From positions 620,001 through 684,000 of the forward strand of contig NZ_CP009754.1 of NCBI RefSeq assembly GCF_000772045.1: DNA of 64,000 bases, read 5' to 3'. The notes below the pieces were generated by a model. It was not told the origin of the DNA and did no database searches. It worked only from the letters and a program-made list of their open reading frames with translations. Origin of the DNA: Streptomyces sp. CCM_MD2014 (GTDB taxonomy: Bacteria > Actinomycetota > Actinomycetes > Streptomycetales > Streptomycetaceae). Positions 52,799 to 60,886 of this stretch are shown here, piece by piece. Numbering within the stretch: position 1 is the stretch's first letter; each line of letters begins with the position of its first letter. The position numbers and the translations under genes were made by a program.

Positions 52799-53227
52799 TC
52801 AGCGGGCCCCGGGCACGTCCTCGGTGACGCCGTTCAGCGGCGAGGACGGGTCACTGCCGTACGGGCGGGTGAATACTTCCATGCCGTGCCCGGAGGGGTC
52901 GGTGAAGTACACGCCCCGGCCGCCGTCGTTGCGGTTGATCCGGCGCGGGTGCCGGCCGTGCGGGTCGGCCTGGATGGGGATCCCGCCCTCGACGAGGCGG
53001 GCGAGGACGGCGTCGAACTCGTCCTCGGAGACGAGGAACGCGTAGTGCTGCACGGGGATGTCGATGTCGACGGTGGCGAAATCGAGGGTGACGCCGTTGG
53101 CGGTCGACACGGGCAGGAACATCCCGGCCGGTTCGCCGACCTCGAGACCGAGGACCCCGGCGAGGAAGTGGGCGGACGTCTCCCTGTCCTGGGAGAGAAC
53201 GATGGTGTGGTTGAACTGGACTGACAC
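52799..53227 (-). CDS. VOC (glyoxalase/dioxygenase) family protein
   Basis: A 142-residue vicinal-oxygen-chelate protein: QFNHTIVLSQDRETSAHFLA opens the first beta-alpha-beta-beta-beta module (metal His in FNHTIV), HYAFLVSEDEFDAVLARLVE the second, then GRGVYFTDPSGHGMEVFTRP with the C-terminal metal-binding Glu. Could be a dioxygenase, isomerase or antibiotic-binding protein. GTG start at 53227 with GGAGG-like sequence upstream. Confidence 0.87.
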   Translation of the reverse strand: MSVQFNHTIVLSQDRETSAHFLAGVLGLEVGEPAGMFLPVSTANGVTLDFATVDIDIPVQHYAFLVSEDEFDAVLARLVEGGIPIQADPHGRHPRRINRNDGGRGVYFTDPSGHGMEVFTRPYGSDPSSPLNGVTEDVPGAR

Positions 53228-53383
53228 GGGTCAATGCCTCCAGGGGCATCTCCGCGGCGCCTCCATGCCTCACCCGGACGGTGACCGACACGCGATGCCG
53301 CGCGGAGATCTTACGTCCCGGACCCGTCGCCGGCCCACCCCTTGTCCGCCCCCGAGGGACCCCCGACGTGTCCCTGATGTGTC

Positions 53384-53445
53384 CCTGATATGTGTCAGGA
53401 ATCTTTGACAGGTGACAGCGGTCCCTGTCAGCGTTTCCTGACAGG
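53384..53445. promoter_or_regulatory. Cluster of TGACAGG inverted repeats, ArsR operator
   Basis: CCTGA-n6-TCAGG (53384-53399), TTGACAGG (53405-53412), TGACAG-n6-CTGTCA (53413-53430) and CCTGACAGG (53437-53445) crowd the 80 nt before the ArsR gene. TTGACA (53405-53410) could be its -35. The cluster is very likely the binding site of the ArsR protein. Confidence 0.65.
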
Positions 53446-53464
53446 TACGACGGAAAGGGGTGCG

Positions 53465-53836
53465 ATGCCCGAGGCCCCACCTCCGGCACCGACCGGTGAC
53501 GAGTTGCTCAAGGTGCTCTCCGCGCTCGGCAACCCGCACCGCATGCGGATCGTCGCGGCACTCATGGAGAGCCGGAACTACGTCAGCGCGCTGGCCCGGC
53601 TGATCGGCATGGGCCGTCCGCTGCTGCACATGCACCTGCAACGGCTGGAGGCCGCGGGACTGGTCGCCGGCACGCTCGAGGTCGCGGAGGACGGCAAGAC
53701 GGTGAAGTACTTCGACGTCACGCCGTTCTTCTACGAGCTCACCCCGCGGGTCGTCGCGCAGGCGGCCGCGACGATCACCGACACCACCGAGACCGACCGG
53801 ACCGCCGGCCGGAGTGCGAAAGAGGAAGCGAAGTGA
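53465..53836 (+). CDS. ArsR-family winged-helix regulator
   Basis: A 123-residue regulator: LLKVLSALGNPHRMRIVAAL, then YVSALARLIGMGRPLLHMHL and QRLEAAGLVAGTLEVAEDGK as the winged helix, and a C-terminal helix. No metal-binding Cys motif is seen, so the signal is not obviously a metal. ATG at 53465 has GGAAAGGGG upstream. It overlaps the next gene by GTGA. A repressor of this operon and perhaps of the MMPL gene. Confidence 0.87.
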   Translation: MPEAPPPAPTGDELLKVLSALGNPHRMRIVAALMESRNYVSALARLIGMGRPLLHMHLQRLEAAGLVAGTLEVAEDGKTVKYFDVTPFFYELTPRVVAQAAATITDTTETDRTAGRSAKEEAK

Positions 53837-54147
53837 ACGAGGACCTGGTGAGTCTCGCCGCAGGGGGAGAGGAGCTGGGGGTCCTGGTCGGCGCCGTGGG
53901 CGCGGCCGGGTTCTTCGGCCTGATGATCGTGATCGTCTGGCAGGTCGCCGCCACCTGGCGGGCCCGGATGCTGGCGGCGCGCGAGGAGCAGTACAAGGAA
54001 CTCGCCACGCGGTACGCCCGACTCCTGGAGGACACGGTGGAGTTGCAGCGCCGCACGGCGGAGGAGCAGCGGCAGACCCTCGACGAGCTGACCCAGACCC
54101 GGCTCGCGGTCGGGTCGATGGAGAAGATGATGCGCGAGATCGAATAG
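53833..54147 (+). CDS. Small membrane-anchored coiled-coil protein
   Basis: A 104-residue protein with one transmembrane helix (VLVGAVGAAGFFGLMIVIVW, residues about 17-36) followed by a long charged coiled coil (QYKELATRYARLLEDTVELQ and QRRTAEEQRQTLDELTQTRL). GTG start within the ArsR stop (GTGA). No known domain. Membrane topology and partnership with ArsR and MMPL suggest an accessory or scaffold role; this is inference. Confidence 0.72.
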   Translation: MNEDLVSLAAGGEELGVLVGAVGAAGFFGLMIVIVWQVAATWRARMLAAREEQYKELATRYARLLEDTVELQRRTAEEQRQTLDELTQTRLAVGSMEKMMREIE

Positions 54148-54173
54148 CCGCCGCCGGCAGGCGCCGCCGCACG

Positions 54174-54207
54174 GGTACGGCCGGGAGCGGCAACTCCCGG
54201 CCGTACC
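54174..54207 (+). terminator. Hairpin after the ArsR/coiled-coil pair
   Basis: GGTACGGCCGGGAG (54174-54187) pairs perfectly with 54194-54207 across a CGGCAA loop: a 14-bp stem, 26 nt after the coiled-coil gene. It would terminate the two-gene message before the MMPL gene. Confidence 0.78.
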
Positions 54208-54369
54208 ACGGCGGAACACACCCGGCATCGCATCGATGTCGTACCCGAGACACACACCCGTCCCGTACACCGCGGCAGGCCGACACACCTGAGCGCCGCG
54301 GTGCGGGTCCCGTGCGCCCCGGCGCCGGTCGGCGACCGGCGGGCGCGTTCCCCATGAAGGAGATTACTC

Positions 54370-56508
54370 ATGCGTGCGCTGTTGCGGCATGTGGCCCGTG
54401 CCCCCGGTGGGCGGCGCGGCAAGTGGTACGTACTGGCGGTCTGGCTGATCGTGGCCGTCGCGCTGGGGCCGCTGGCCGGCCGGCTGGGCGACGTCGAGGA
54501 CACGGGGGCCAACGCCTTCCTGCCGCGTGGCGCGGAGTCCGCGCGGGTCAACACGGAACTGGAGAGGTTCCGCACGGACACACTGGTGCCCGCCGTCGTC
54601 GTCCACACCGGTGAGGGGGCGAAGGCGCAGGCGGCCGCCGACCGGGACCTCCTCGCCCGGTACGCCGCCGCGGGCGAGGAGGTGTCGCCGCCGATCCCGT
54701 CCGAGGACGGGAAGGCGCTGATGACGGTGGTGCCGCTGGACGGCGACGACGACGTCACCGGCACGATCGACGAACTGCGCGAGTCCGTGGGCGTGAACGC
54801 GCCGCCCGGCGTGGAGGTCGTCGTCGGCGGACCGGCGGGTTCGCTCACCGACCAGGTCGCCGTCTTCGACAGCCTGGACACCACCCTGATGCTCGCCACC
54901 GGGCTGGTGGTGGCCCTCCTGCTGCTCATCACGTACCGCAGCCCCGTGCTGTGGCTGCTGCCGCTGCTCTCCGTGGGCTTCGCGGCCGTCCTCACCCAGG
55001 TCGGAACCTATCTGCTGGCCCGGTACGCCGGGCTGCCGGTGGACCCGCAGAGTTCGGGCGTGCTGATGGTGCTCGTCTTCGGTGTAGGCACCGATTACGC
55101 GCTGCTCCTCATCGCCCGCTACCGCGAGGAGTTGCACCGCCTCGCCGACCGGCACGAGGCGATGCGCATCGCGCTGGTCCGCTCGGGTCCGGCGGTCCTC
55201 GCGTCGGCCGGCACCATCGCGGCGGGCCTGGCCTGTCTGGGCTTCGCCGACATCAACTCCTCGCGCTCGCTGGGACTGGTGGGCGCCGTGGGCGTGGTCT
55301 GCGCCTTCCTGGCGATGGTCACCGTGCTCCCGGCCCTTCTCGTCGTCACCGGCCGCTGGGTGTTCTGGCCCTTCGTGCCGCGGGCCGGTACACCGGCCCG
55401 CGCGTCGCGCACGGTGTGGTCGCGCATCGGGTCCGCGGTCGCCCGGCGCCCGCGCCGGTCGTGGCTGATGTCGGTGGCCGTCACCGGTGTCCTCGCGGTC
55501 AGCACGGCCGGCGTCTCCATGGGGCTGACCCAGGAGGAGATGTTCCAGGACAAGCCGGAGTCCGTCGTCGCCCAGGAGCGGATCTCGGAGCACTACCCGT
55601 CGGGCGCGTCCGATCCGGTGAAGATCGTCACCGCCACGGCGCACGCCGACGCGGTACGGCGGGCCGCGGCGGACGTCAGGGGCGTGGCCCGGGTGGAGGC
55701 CGGAGGCGACCGCACGCCCGACGGCGGCCGCACCCAGCTGTCGGTCGTCCTGGCGGACACCCCGGACAGCGAGCGTGCCAAAAACACGGTCGACGCCCTC
55801 CGGGACGCCGTGCACCGGGTGCCGGGCGCGGAGGCGCTCGTCGGCGGCACCACCGCCCAGTACCTGGACACCCAGCGGGCCGCCGGCCGCGATCTGACCA
55901 CGGTCGTTCCGATCGTGCTCCTGGTGGTCCTGGCCGTCCTGGTCGGGCTGCTGCGCGCCCTGGTCGCCCCGCTGCTGCTCCTGGCCACCGTCGTGCTGTC
56001 GTACCTGGCGGCGCTGGGCGCGTCGAACCTGCTCTTCGAACACGTGCTGGGCTTCGCCGGGGTCGACTGGTCGATTCCGCTGATGGGCTTCGTGTTCCTG
56101 GTCGCCCTGGGCATCGACTACAACATCTTCCTCATGCACCGGGTGCGTGAGGAGACCGCCCGGCTCGGTCACGCCCGGGGCGTGCTGGAGGGCCTGACCA
56201 GCACCGGCGGTGTCATCACCTCCGCCGGCGTCGTCCTCGCCGCGACCTTCGCCGTCTTCGCCGGACTGCCGCTGGTGACCATGGCGCAGATGGGCGTCCT
56301 GGTGGGGATCGGCGTCCTCTTGGACACCTTCCTGGTGCGCACGGTGCTGGTGCCCGCTCTCGCGCTCGACCTGGGCCGCCGTTTCTGGTGGCCGGGCGCG
56401 CTGTTCCGGCGCCCGGCCCGGGAGGAGACGGCGGCCGTCAGCCCGACTGGGAGCTGTCCTTCATCGCCCCCCACCCGTGCCAGCGCTCCACCTCGATCCA
56501 GGCACTGA
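54370..56508 (+). CDS. MMPL/RND-family transporter
   Basis: A 712-residue RND-type membrane protein with two repeated halves, each with one helix, a large external domain and five helices. Markers: VWLIVAVALGPLAGRLGDVE (TM1), GVLMVLVFGVGTDYALLLIA (GxxxDY, proton relay), PLMGFVFLVALGIDYNIFLM (second GxxxDY). MMPL proteins export lipids or drugs by proton exchange. AAGGAG lies 6 nt before the ATG. Its last 71 nt overlap the convergent PPOX gene. Confidence 0.92.
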   Translation: MRALLRHVARAPGGRRGKWYVLAVWLIVAVALGPLAGRLGDVEDTGANAFLPRGAESARVNTELERFRTDTLVPAVVVHTGEGAKAQAAADRDLLARYAAAGEEVSPPIPSEDGKALMTVVPLDGDDDVTGTIDELRESVGVNAPPGVEVVVGGPAGSLTDQVAVFDSLDTTLMLATGLVVALLLLITYRSPVLWLLPLLSVGFAAVLTQVGTYLLARYAGLPVDPQSSGVLMVLVFGVGTDYALLLIARYREELHRLADRHEAMRIALVRSGPAVLASAGTIAAGLACLGFADINSSRSLGLVGAVGVVCAFLAMVTVLPALLVVTGRWVFWPFVPRAGTPARASRTVWSRIGSAVARRPRRSWLMSVAVTGVLAVSTAGVSMGLTQEEMFQDKPESVVAQERISEHYPSGASDPVKIVTATAHADAVRRAAADVRGVARVEAGGDRTPDGGRTQLSVVLADTPDSERAKNTVDALRDAVHRVPGAEALVGGTTAQYLDTQRAAGRDLTTVVPIVLLVVLAVLVGLLRALVAPLLLLATVVLSYLAALGASNLLFEHVLGFAGVDWSIPLMGFVFLVALGIDYNIFLMHRVREETARLGHARGVLEGLTSTGGVITSAGVVLAATFAVFAGLPLVTMAQMGVLVGIGVLLDTFLVRTVLVPALALDLGRRFWWPGALFRRPAREETAAVSPTGSCPSSPPTRASAPPRSRH

Positions 56509-56860
56509 CCCGGGGCCGCTCCCGGTTCGGGTACGGGTTGCCCGTGTAGTGCCGGGAGAGCCGGTCGATGCCGGAGAGGTCCTCGTCGTCGCGCATCTCG
56601 GCGACGCGGCCGATCAGGGTGACGTGTGTGTACCAGTCGTCGCCCGCGAGGACGGTCAGGGTGACGCGCGGGTCGCGGCGCAGGTGTCCGAGGCGCACGC
56701 GGCCCGCGTCGAGGTTGACCAGCACGCGGCCGTCGTCGTCCCAGAGGTACCAGGTGGGCGTGGAGACGGGGGCGCCGTCCGAGCGAAGGGTGGCCATGAC
56801 GCAGGGGTTGGGGCGGCGCAGCAGTTCGACGGCCTCGCGCGGCAGCGGCGGCTTGGACAT
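56438..56860 (-). CDS. PPOX-class F420-dependent flavin/deazaflavin oxidoreductase
   Basis: A 140-residue split-barrel protein: NPCVMATLRSDGAPVSTPTW, GRVLVNLDAGRVRLGHLRRD and DPRVTLTVLAGDDWYTHVTL. Actinobacterial PPOX-type proteins of this form bind F420 or flavin and reduce diverse substrates. Its 3' end overlaps the MMPL gene by 71 nt tail to tail. Confidence 0.87.
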   Translation of the reverse strand: MSKPPLPREAVELLRRPNPCVMATLRSDGAPVSTPTWYLWDDDGRVLVNLDAGRVRLGHLRRDPRVTLTVLAGDDWYTHVTLIGRVAEMRDDEDLSGIDRLSRHYTGNPYPNRERPRVSAWIEVERWHGWGAMKDSSQSG

Positions 56861-56945
56861 GCGGGCTCCTCACGTTCGGTGTGGTCCGGCACCGGTTCCG
56901 GTGCCGGTGTGGGGGTGTCTCGTGCACCCGGTACCCCGGGCGGGC

Positions 56946-57836
56946 TCAGTCGGTCGCCTTCTCCTCGAAACTGGCGAAGTACGCCGCCGCCATGTCCTCG
57001 TCGCCGTGTCCCTGGGCGGCGGCGCGGGCGAACCGCTGCGCACCGGCCGCGGCGAGGTCCAGCCGGACGCCGTTCGCCTCGCCGGCCTCGACGATCAGGC
57101 GGGCGTCCTTCTCGGCGGTGGTGACGGCGAACTGGGCCGGCGTCAGCGCGCCGTCGCGGATCAGGCCGGCCTTGGCACGCAGGTAGCCCATGTCGAGCGG
57201 GCCGCCGGCGACGGCGTCGAAGAAGGCGTCCGGGTCCACGCCCAGCGCCTTGGCCAGGGCCAGGACCTCGCCGACCGCGTTGGTGGCGGCGAGGACCCAG
57301 CTGTTGGCGACCAGCTTCAGCCGGGTCGCGCTGCCGGCCGCCCCGTCCTCGCCGGTCCACACGGTGCGGGAGCCCACGGCGTCGAACACGGGCGCCACCC
57401 TGTCCCGCGCCTCGCCGGGACCCGCGGCCAGCACCAGCAGTTGACCGGCCTCGGCGGGCTGCCGGGTGCCGAGGACGGGGGCGTCGAAGAAGACGAGCCC
57501 GTGCTCGTGGGCGAAGGCGGCCAGGTCGGCGACCGCGTCGACGCCCGCGGTGGTGGACTGCGCCCACACGGTGCCGGGGCGCAGGCCGGGCGCGGCCCGC
57601 CGCATGACGTCGAGGGCGGCCGGGCCGTCGTAGAGCATCGTGAGGACGACGTCGGCGCCGTCCACGGCCTCCTCCGGGCTCTCGGCGACGTGCGCGCCGT
57701 CGGCGGCCAGTGGCTCGGCCTTGTCCCGGCTGCGGTTCCAGACGCGGACGGCGTGTCCGGCGCGGGCGAGGTTGCGGGCCATCGCGGCACCCATGATGCC
57801 GGTGCCCAGGACGCTCACGGTGAGCTGGTCGGTCAT
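56946..57836 (-). CDS. NAD(P)-dependent beta-hydroxyacid dehydrogenase family protein
   Basis: A 296-residue protein of the 3-hydroxyisobutyrate/6-phosphogluconate dehydrogenase superfamily. The nucleotide site is VSVLGTGIMGAAMARNLARA with VWNRSRDKAEPL; the substrate motif FDAPVLGTRQPAEAGQLLVL; catalytic lysine in TRLKLVANSWV. It could reduce or oxidise a short hydroxyacid or imine; no substrate is indicated. It precedes the PPOX gene by 85 nt. Confidence 0.9.
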   Translation of the reverse strand: MTDQLTVSVLGTGIMGAAMARNLARAGHAVRVWNRSRDKAEPLAADGAHVAESPEEAVDGADVVLTMLYDGPAALDVMRRAAPGLRPGTVWAQSTTAGVDAVADLAAFAHEHGLVFFDAPVLGTRQPAEAGQLLVLAAGPGEARDRVAPVFDAVGSRTVWTGEDGAAGSATRLKLVANSWVLAATNAVGEVLALAKALGVDPDAFFDAVAGGPLDMGYLRAKAGLIRDGALTPAQFAVTTAEKDARLIVEAGEANGVRLDLAAAGAQRFARAAAQGHGDEDMAAAYFASFEEKATD

Positions 57837-57970
57837 GACGTCGCTTTCTGCCTCGTACTGACTCGATGTCGCCGGTGGCCGGGCTCCTGCGAGCCGGGCC
57901 CGGGGGCCCAGCCTGCCACCGGACGCGGGTCCCCGCGCGTCCGGGCGAGCCCGTCGCGTACGGTACGGCC

Positions 57971-58477
57971 GTGAGCGCCTTCACCGACGACATCGACAGC
58001 AACGGCGGGACGGTCCCGGGCCGTTACGGACCCTACGCCACCACGGAGGCCGACCCGCGGGAGGTGGGCCGGGTGCGGACGGAGTACTCCCCCGCGCACG
58101 ACGGCGACCCCGATCCCGGCGAGATCGTCTGGACGTGGGTGCCCTTTGAGGAGGCGGACGGCCGGGGCAAGGACCGGCCCGTGCTCGTGGTGGCCCGGGA
58201 GGATGCCGGGACGGTGCTGGCCGTGCAGCTGTCCAGCAAGCGGCACGACGGGGCAGCAGGGGGCGCGGCGAAGCCGCTCCAGTGGAGCCGGGGCTCGCAC
58301 CGGTGGGTGCCGATCGGGAGCGGGCCGTGGGACCGCTCCGGGCGCGACTCCTGGGTGGACGTGGACCGGGTCCTGCGGCTGCACGACGCCGGGATGCGCC
58401 GCGAGGCGTGCGCCCTGGACCGGATGCGCTTCAACCTCGTACGGCAGCGGCTGCGGGAGCGCTACGGCTGGAGCTGA
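57971..58477 (+). CDS. PemK/MazF-like toxin-family protein, orphan
   Basis: A 168-residue protein ending in a PemK/MazF-like fold: PGEIVWTWVPFEEADGRGKD (the GxIVWxxVPxxE...GxxRPxLVV pattern), RPVLVVAREDAGTVLAVQLS, and SWVDVDRVLRL as the last strand. MazF proteins cut RNA. No antitoxin gene is adjacent, so toxicity is uncertain. GTG at 57971 has a TACGGT about 6 nt upstream, compatible with a leaderless message. Its end overlaps the macrodomain gene by 16 nt. Confidence 0.78.
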   Translation: MSAFTDDIDSNGGTVPGRYGPYATTEADPREVGRVRTEYSPAHDGDPDPGEIVWTWVPFEEADGRGKDRPVLVVAREDAGTVLAVQLSSKRHDGAAGGAAKPLQWSRGSHRWVPIGSGPWDRSGRDSWVDVDRVLRLHDAGMRREACALDRMRFNLVRQRLRERYGWS

Positions 58478-59301
58478 CCGGGACGGCCGGCACCTTCGGG
58501 GAAGGCGTGCTCGAAGGCCGCCCGGACGGTGGCGCCCGGGGTGCGGTCCAGGATGCCGAACGCCACCCGTTCGAAGGCACCGGCGAATCGCCCGCCGGGA
58601 CCGAGCAGCGTCCGGAACGCGCCCGCCACCCGGGCGGGGTCGTTGCGGAACACGCCGCAGCCCCAGGCGCCCAGCACCAGCCGCCGGTACCCGTGGGCCG
58701 CGGCCGTCTCGAGGACCCGCTCGGCGCGCACGGTGAGGGCGGCGGGCAGGTCCGCGGCGCGTTCCGGGGCCGTGCGCAGCACCACACCCGCGTTGGGTGC
58801 GGCCGAGGTCAGGAATCCGGCCGTGAACGGCTCGTCCAGCAGGCGGCCCCGGTCGTCGCGGAAGACGGGCACGCCGGGCGAGTGGACGACGCGGTCCGTG
58901 TAGAACGGGTCGCGGTGGGCGCGGTGGTGGTCGTAGAACTCGCGCGCCCGCAGCAGGCAGGTGTACAGGGCGGAGGCCCGGCACAGGGCCTCCTCCTGGG
59001 CCTGGGCGCCGTTGAGATAGCCGCCGCCCGGGTTGCGGGCGGAGGCGAAGTTGAGCACGGCGACCTCACCGCCGAGGCGGCGGGCGGCCTCCAGGCTGCT
59101 CTCGCCGGTGACCTCGAAGACCGTCCGTCCCCGGTCGGGGACGGCCACCTCGACGGGCCCCGGTCCGTACATCCGCGTACCGTCCCTGGCCGCGCCGACC
59201 GCCGCCGCGAGGGACACCTCGCGGCCGTCGGACGTGCGGTAGGACCCGGCCGCGACGATCTGCTCCGTCTGCTGTGCGATGCCCCGCAAACGCGCGCTCA
59301 C
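58462..59301 (-). CDS. TIGR02452/PARG-type macrodomain protein
   Basis: A 279-residue macrodomain protein. The bacterial poly(ADP-ribose) glycohydrolase signature GGG-x7-QEE is present in NPGGGYLNGAQAQEEALCRA, with VAVLNFASARNPGGG before it and LVLGAWGCGVFRNDPARVAG after it. The two glutamates are the catalytic and adjacent residues of bacterial-type PARG, so it probably removes ADP-ribose from a protein or nucleic acid. GTG at 59301 is chosen; a 20-codon ORF upstream ends in the same GTGA. Confidence 0.87.
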   Translation of the reverse strand: MSARLRGIAQQTEQIVAAGSYRTSDGREVSLAAAVGAARDGTRMYGPGPVEVAVPDRGRTVFEVTGESSLEAARRLGGEVAVLNFASARNPGGGYLNGAQAQEEALCRASALYTCLLRAREFYDHHRAHRDPFYTDRVVHSPGVPVFRDDRGRLLDEPFTAGFLTSAAPNAGVVLRTAPERAADLPAALTVRAERVLETAAAHGYRRLVLGAWGCGVFRNDPARVAGAFRTLLGPGGRFAGAFERVAFGILDRTPGATVRAAFEHAFPEGAGRPGQLQP

Positions 59302-59360
59302 GGCGCCACCCCCGTGGACGCCGTGACCGCGCGCGGGGCGGTCTCCCCCGTCGTGCTCAT
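59298..59360 (-). CDS. Possible leader ORF coupled to the PARG-type gene
   Basis: A 20-residue frame, MSTTGETAPRAVTASTGVAP, starts with ATG at 59360 and its TGA overlaps the GTG of the macrodomain gene. All 19 codons after the start end in G or C, as in real genes here, but GC bias alone can produce this. The ribosome site is weak. Alternatively, it is untranslated leader. Confidence 0.3.
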   Translation of the reverse strand: MSTTGETAPRAVTASTGVAP

Positions 59361-59587
59361 GAGGGAATCCTGGGCGATGCTGGGGATGCGGTGCAACGGA
59401 GTTTCCCGACCGGCGAACGACGTGGAAATCCCCTGGAAACAGGCGGAGCGCGGAGATTACCGAGCGGGAACGTCCCGAAATGCATCCTTGTGCGGAGCGG
59501 CACGAGGGTCTTGGGTGGGACGAGTGTGCCGGCCCGGCCCACCGCAGAAGGGCCGGCGGCATGGTGGAATCTCAGGAGGATCCCGAC

Positions 59588-60886
59588 ATGTCCGATTCGG
59601 TTGGTGGCTGCGTCCGGCCACGTACCGCGGTCAGTGAGGCCGAGGTCGAGGCGCTGGTCCGCGGCATCTGCTTCAAGACCGGTCCACCCAGGCTCCTCGG
59701 TGTCGAGGTGGAATGGCTCGTCCACGAGCTGCGCGCGCCGCGGCTCCCCGTGTCACCCGAACGGCTCCACGCGGTGTACACCGCGCTGCGGGCCGTGCCC
59801 CTGAGGTCGGCGCTGACCGTCGAACCCGGCGGCCAGCTGGAGCTGAGTTCGCTCCCCGCCGCCTCGCTGACGGAGTGCGTCCGCTCCGTCTCCGCCGATC
59901 TCGACGCCGTCCGCGCCGTACTGCGCGAGGACGGTCTCGCCCTGGTCGGCCTCGGCCACGATCCCTGGCAGGCGCCGCGCCGCTATCTGCGGCAGCCGCG
60001 CTACGACGCCATGGAGTCCTGTCTCGACCGCACCGGCCCCGGTGGCCGCTTCATGATGTGCGCCTCCGCCTCCGTGCAGGTGTGCGTGGACGCCGGGCAC
60101 GAGGAGCCCGGCCCGATGGGTCACGTACGCCGCTGGTGGCTGGCCCATCACCTGGGCGCCGTCCTGCTCGCCGCGTTCGCCAACTCCCCGCTGTCCGGCG
60201 GCCGGCCCACCGGCTGGCGGTCCACCCGGCAGCTGCGGTGGACGCAGATCGGCCGCGGCCGGGCGGGCGGCCCCCCGCTGAACACCGACCCCCGCGGCGC
60301 CTGGACACGGCACGTGCTGGACGCCCCGGTGATGTGCGTACGCCGCGACGGCGGGCCGTGGGACGTGCCGGAGGGGCTGACCCTGCGGGAGTGGACCCGT
60401 GAGCTGGTGCCGAGGCCGCCGACCCGGGAGGACCTCGACTACCACCTGACCACACTCTTCCCGCCGGTCAGGCCGCGTGGCCACCTGGAGCTGCGGATGA
60501 TCGACGCGCAGCCCGGGGACGACGGCTGGATCGTGCCGCTGGCGGTGACCGCCGCGCTGTTCGACGACCCGGAGGCCACCGAGACCGCCTACCGGGCCGT
60601 CAAGCCGCTGGCCGAGCGCACGCTGGGGCTGCCCGCGCCGCACAACCCCCTGTACGAGGACGCGGCCCGTGCCGCGCTGACGGATCCCGAGCTGTGCGAG
60701 GCGGCCGTCACCTGCTTCAGGGCGGCGCTGGCCGCCCTGCCCCGGCTCGGTGCGGGCACCGAGGTGACGGACGCCGTCGCCGGGTATCTGGAGCGCTACG
60801 TGCTCAGGGGCCGCTGCCCCGCCGACGATCTGCTGGACATGCCGGGCGGCGCGGACCGTGGCCCGCACGGGAGGGAGACCCGCTGA
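59588..60886 (+). CDS. egtA: EgtA, glutamate-cysteine ligase of ergothioneine synthesis
   Basis: A 432-residue GCS2-type glutamate-cysteine ligase. Core blocks: PPRLLGVEVEWLVHEL, LTVEPGGQLELSSLPAASLT, GRFMMCASASVQVCVDAGHE and PRGHLELRMIDAQPGDDGWI. It makes gamma-glutamylcysteine, the sulfur donor for EgtB. ATG at 59588 is chosen because AGGAGG lies 7 nt upstream. Its TGA overlaps the ATG of egtB. First gene of the operon, divergent from the macrodomain gene with a 286-nt gap holding the promoter. Confidence 0.92.
   Translation: MSDSVGGCVRPRTAVSEAEVEALVRGICFKTGPPRLLGVEVEWLVHELRAPRLPVSPERLHAVYTALRAVPLRSALTVEPGGQLELSSLPAASLTECVRSVSADLDAVRAVLREDGLALVGLGHDPWQAPRRYLRQPRYDAMESCLDRTGPGGRFMMCASASVQVCVDAGHEEPGPMGHVRRWWLAHHLGAVLLAAFANSPLSGGRPTGWRSTRQLRWTQIGRGRAGGPPLNTDPRGAWTRHVLDAPVMCVRRDGGPWDVPEGLTLREWTRELVPRPPTREDLDYHLTTLFPPVRPRGHLELRMIDAQPGDDGWIVPLAVTAALFDDPEATETAYRAVKPLAERTLGLPAPHNPLYEDAARAALTDPELCEAAVTCFRAALAALPRLGAGTEVTDAVAGYLERYVLRGRCPADDLLDMPGGADRGPHGRETR

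Noticed and set aside
59302..59587. SigR-type promoter for the ergothioneine operon
   Set aside because: A GGGAAT at 59363-59368 is followed 18 nt later by TGC, not GTT; no other match was found in the gap.
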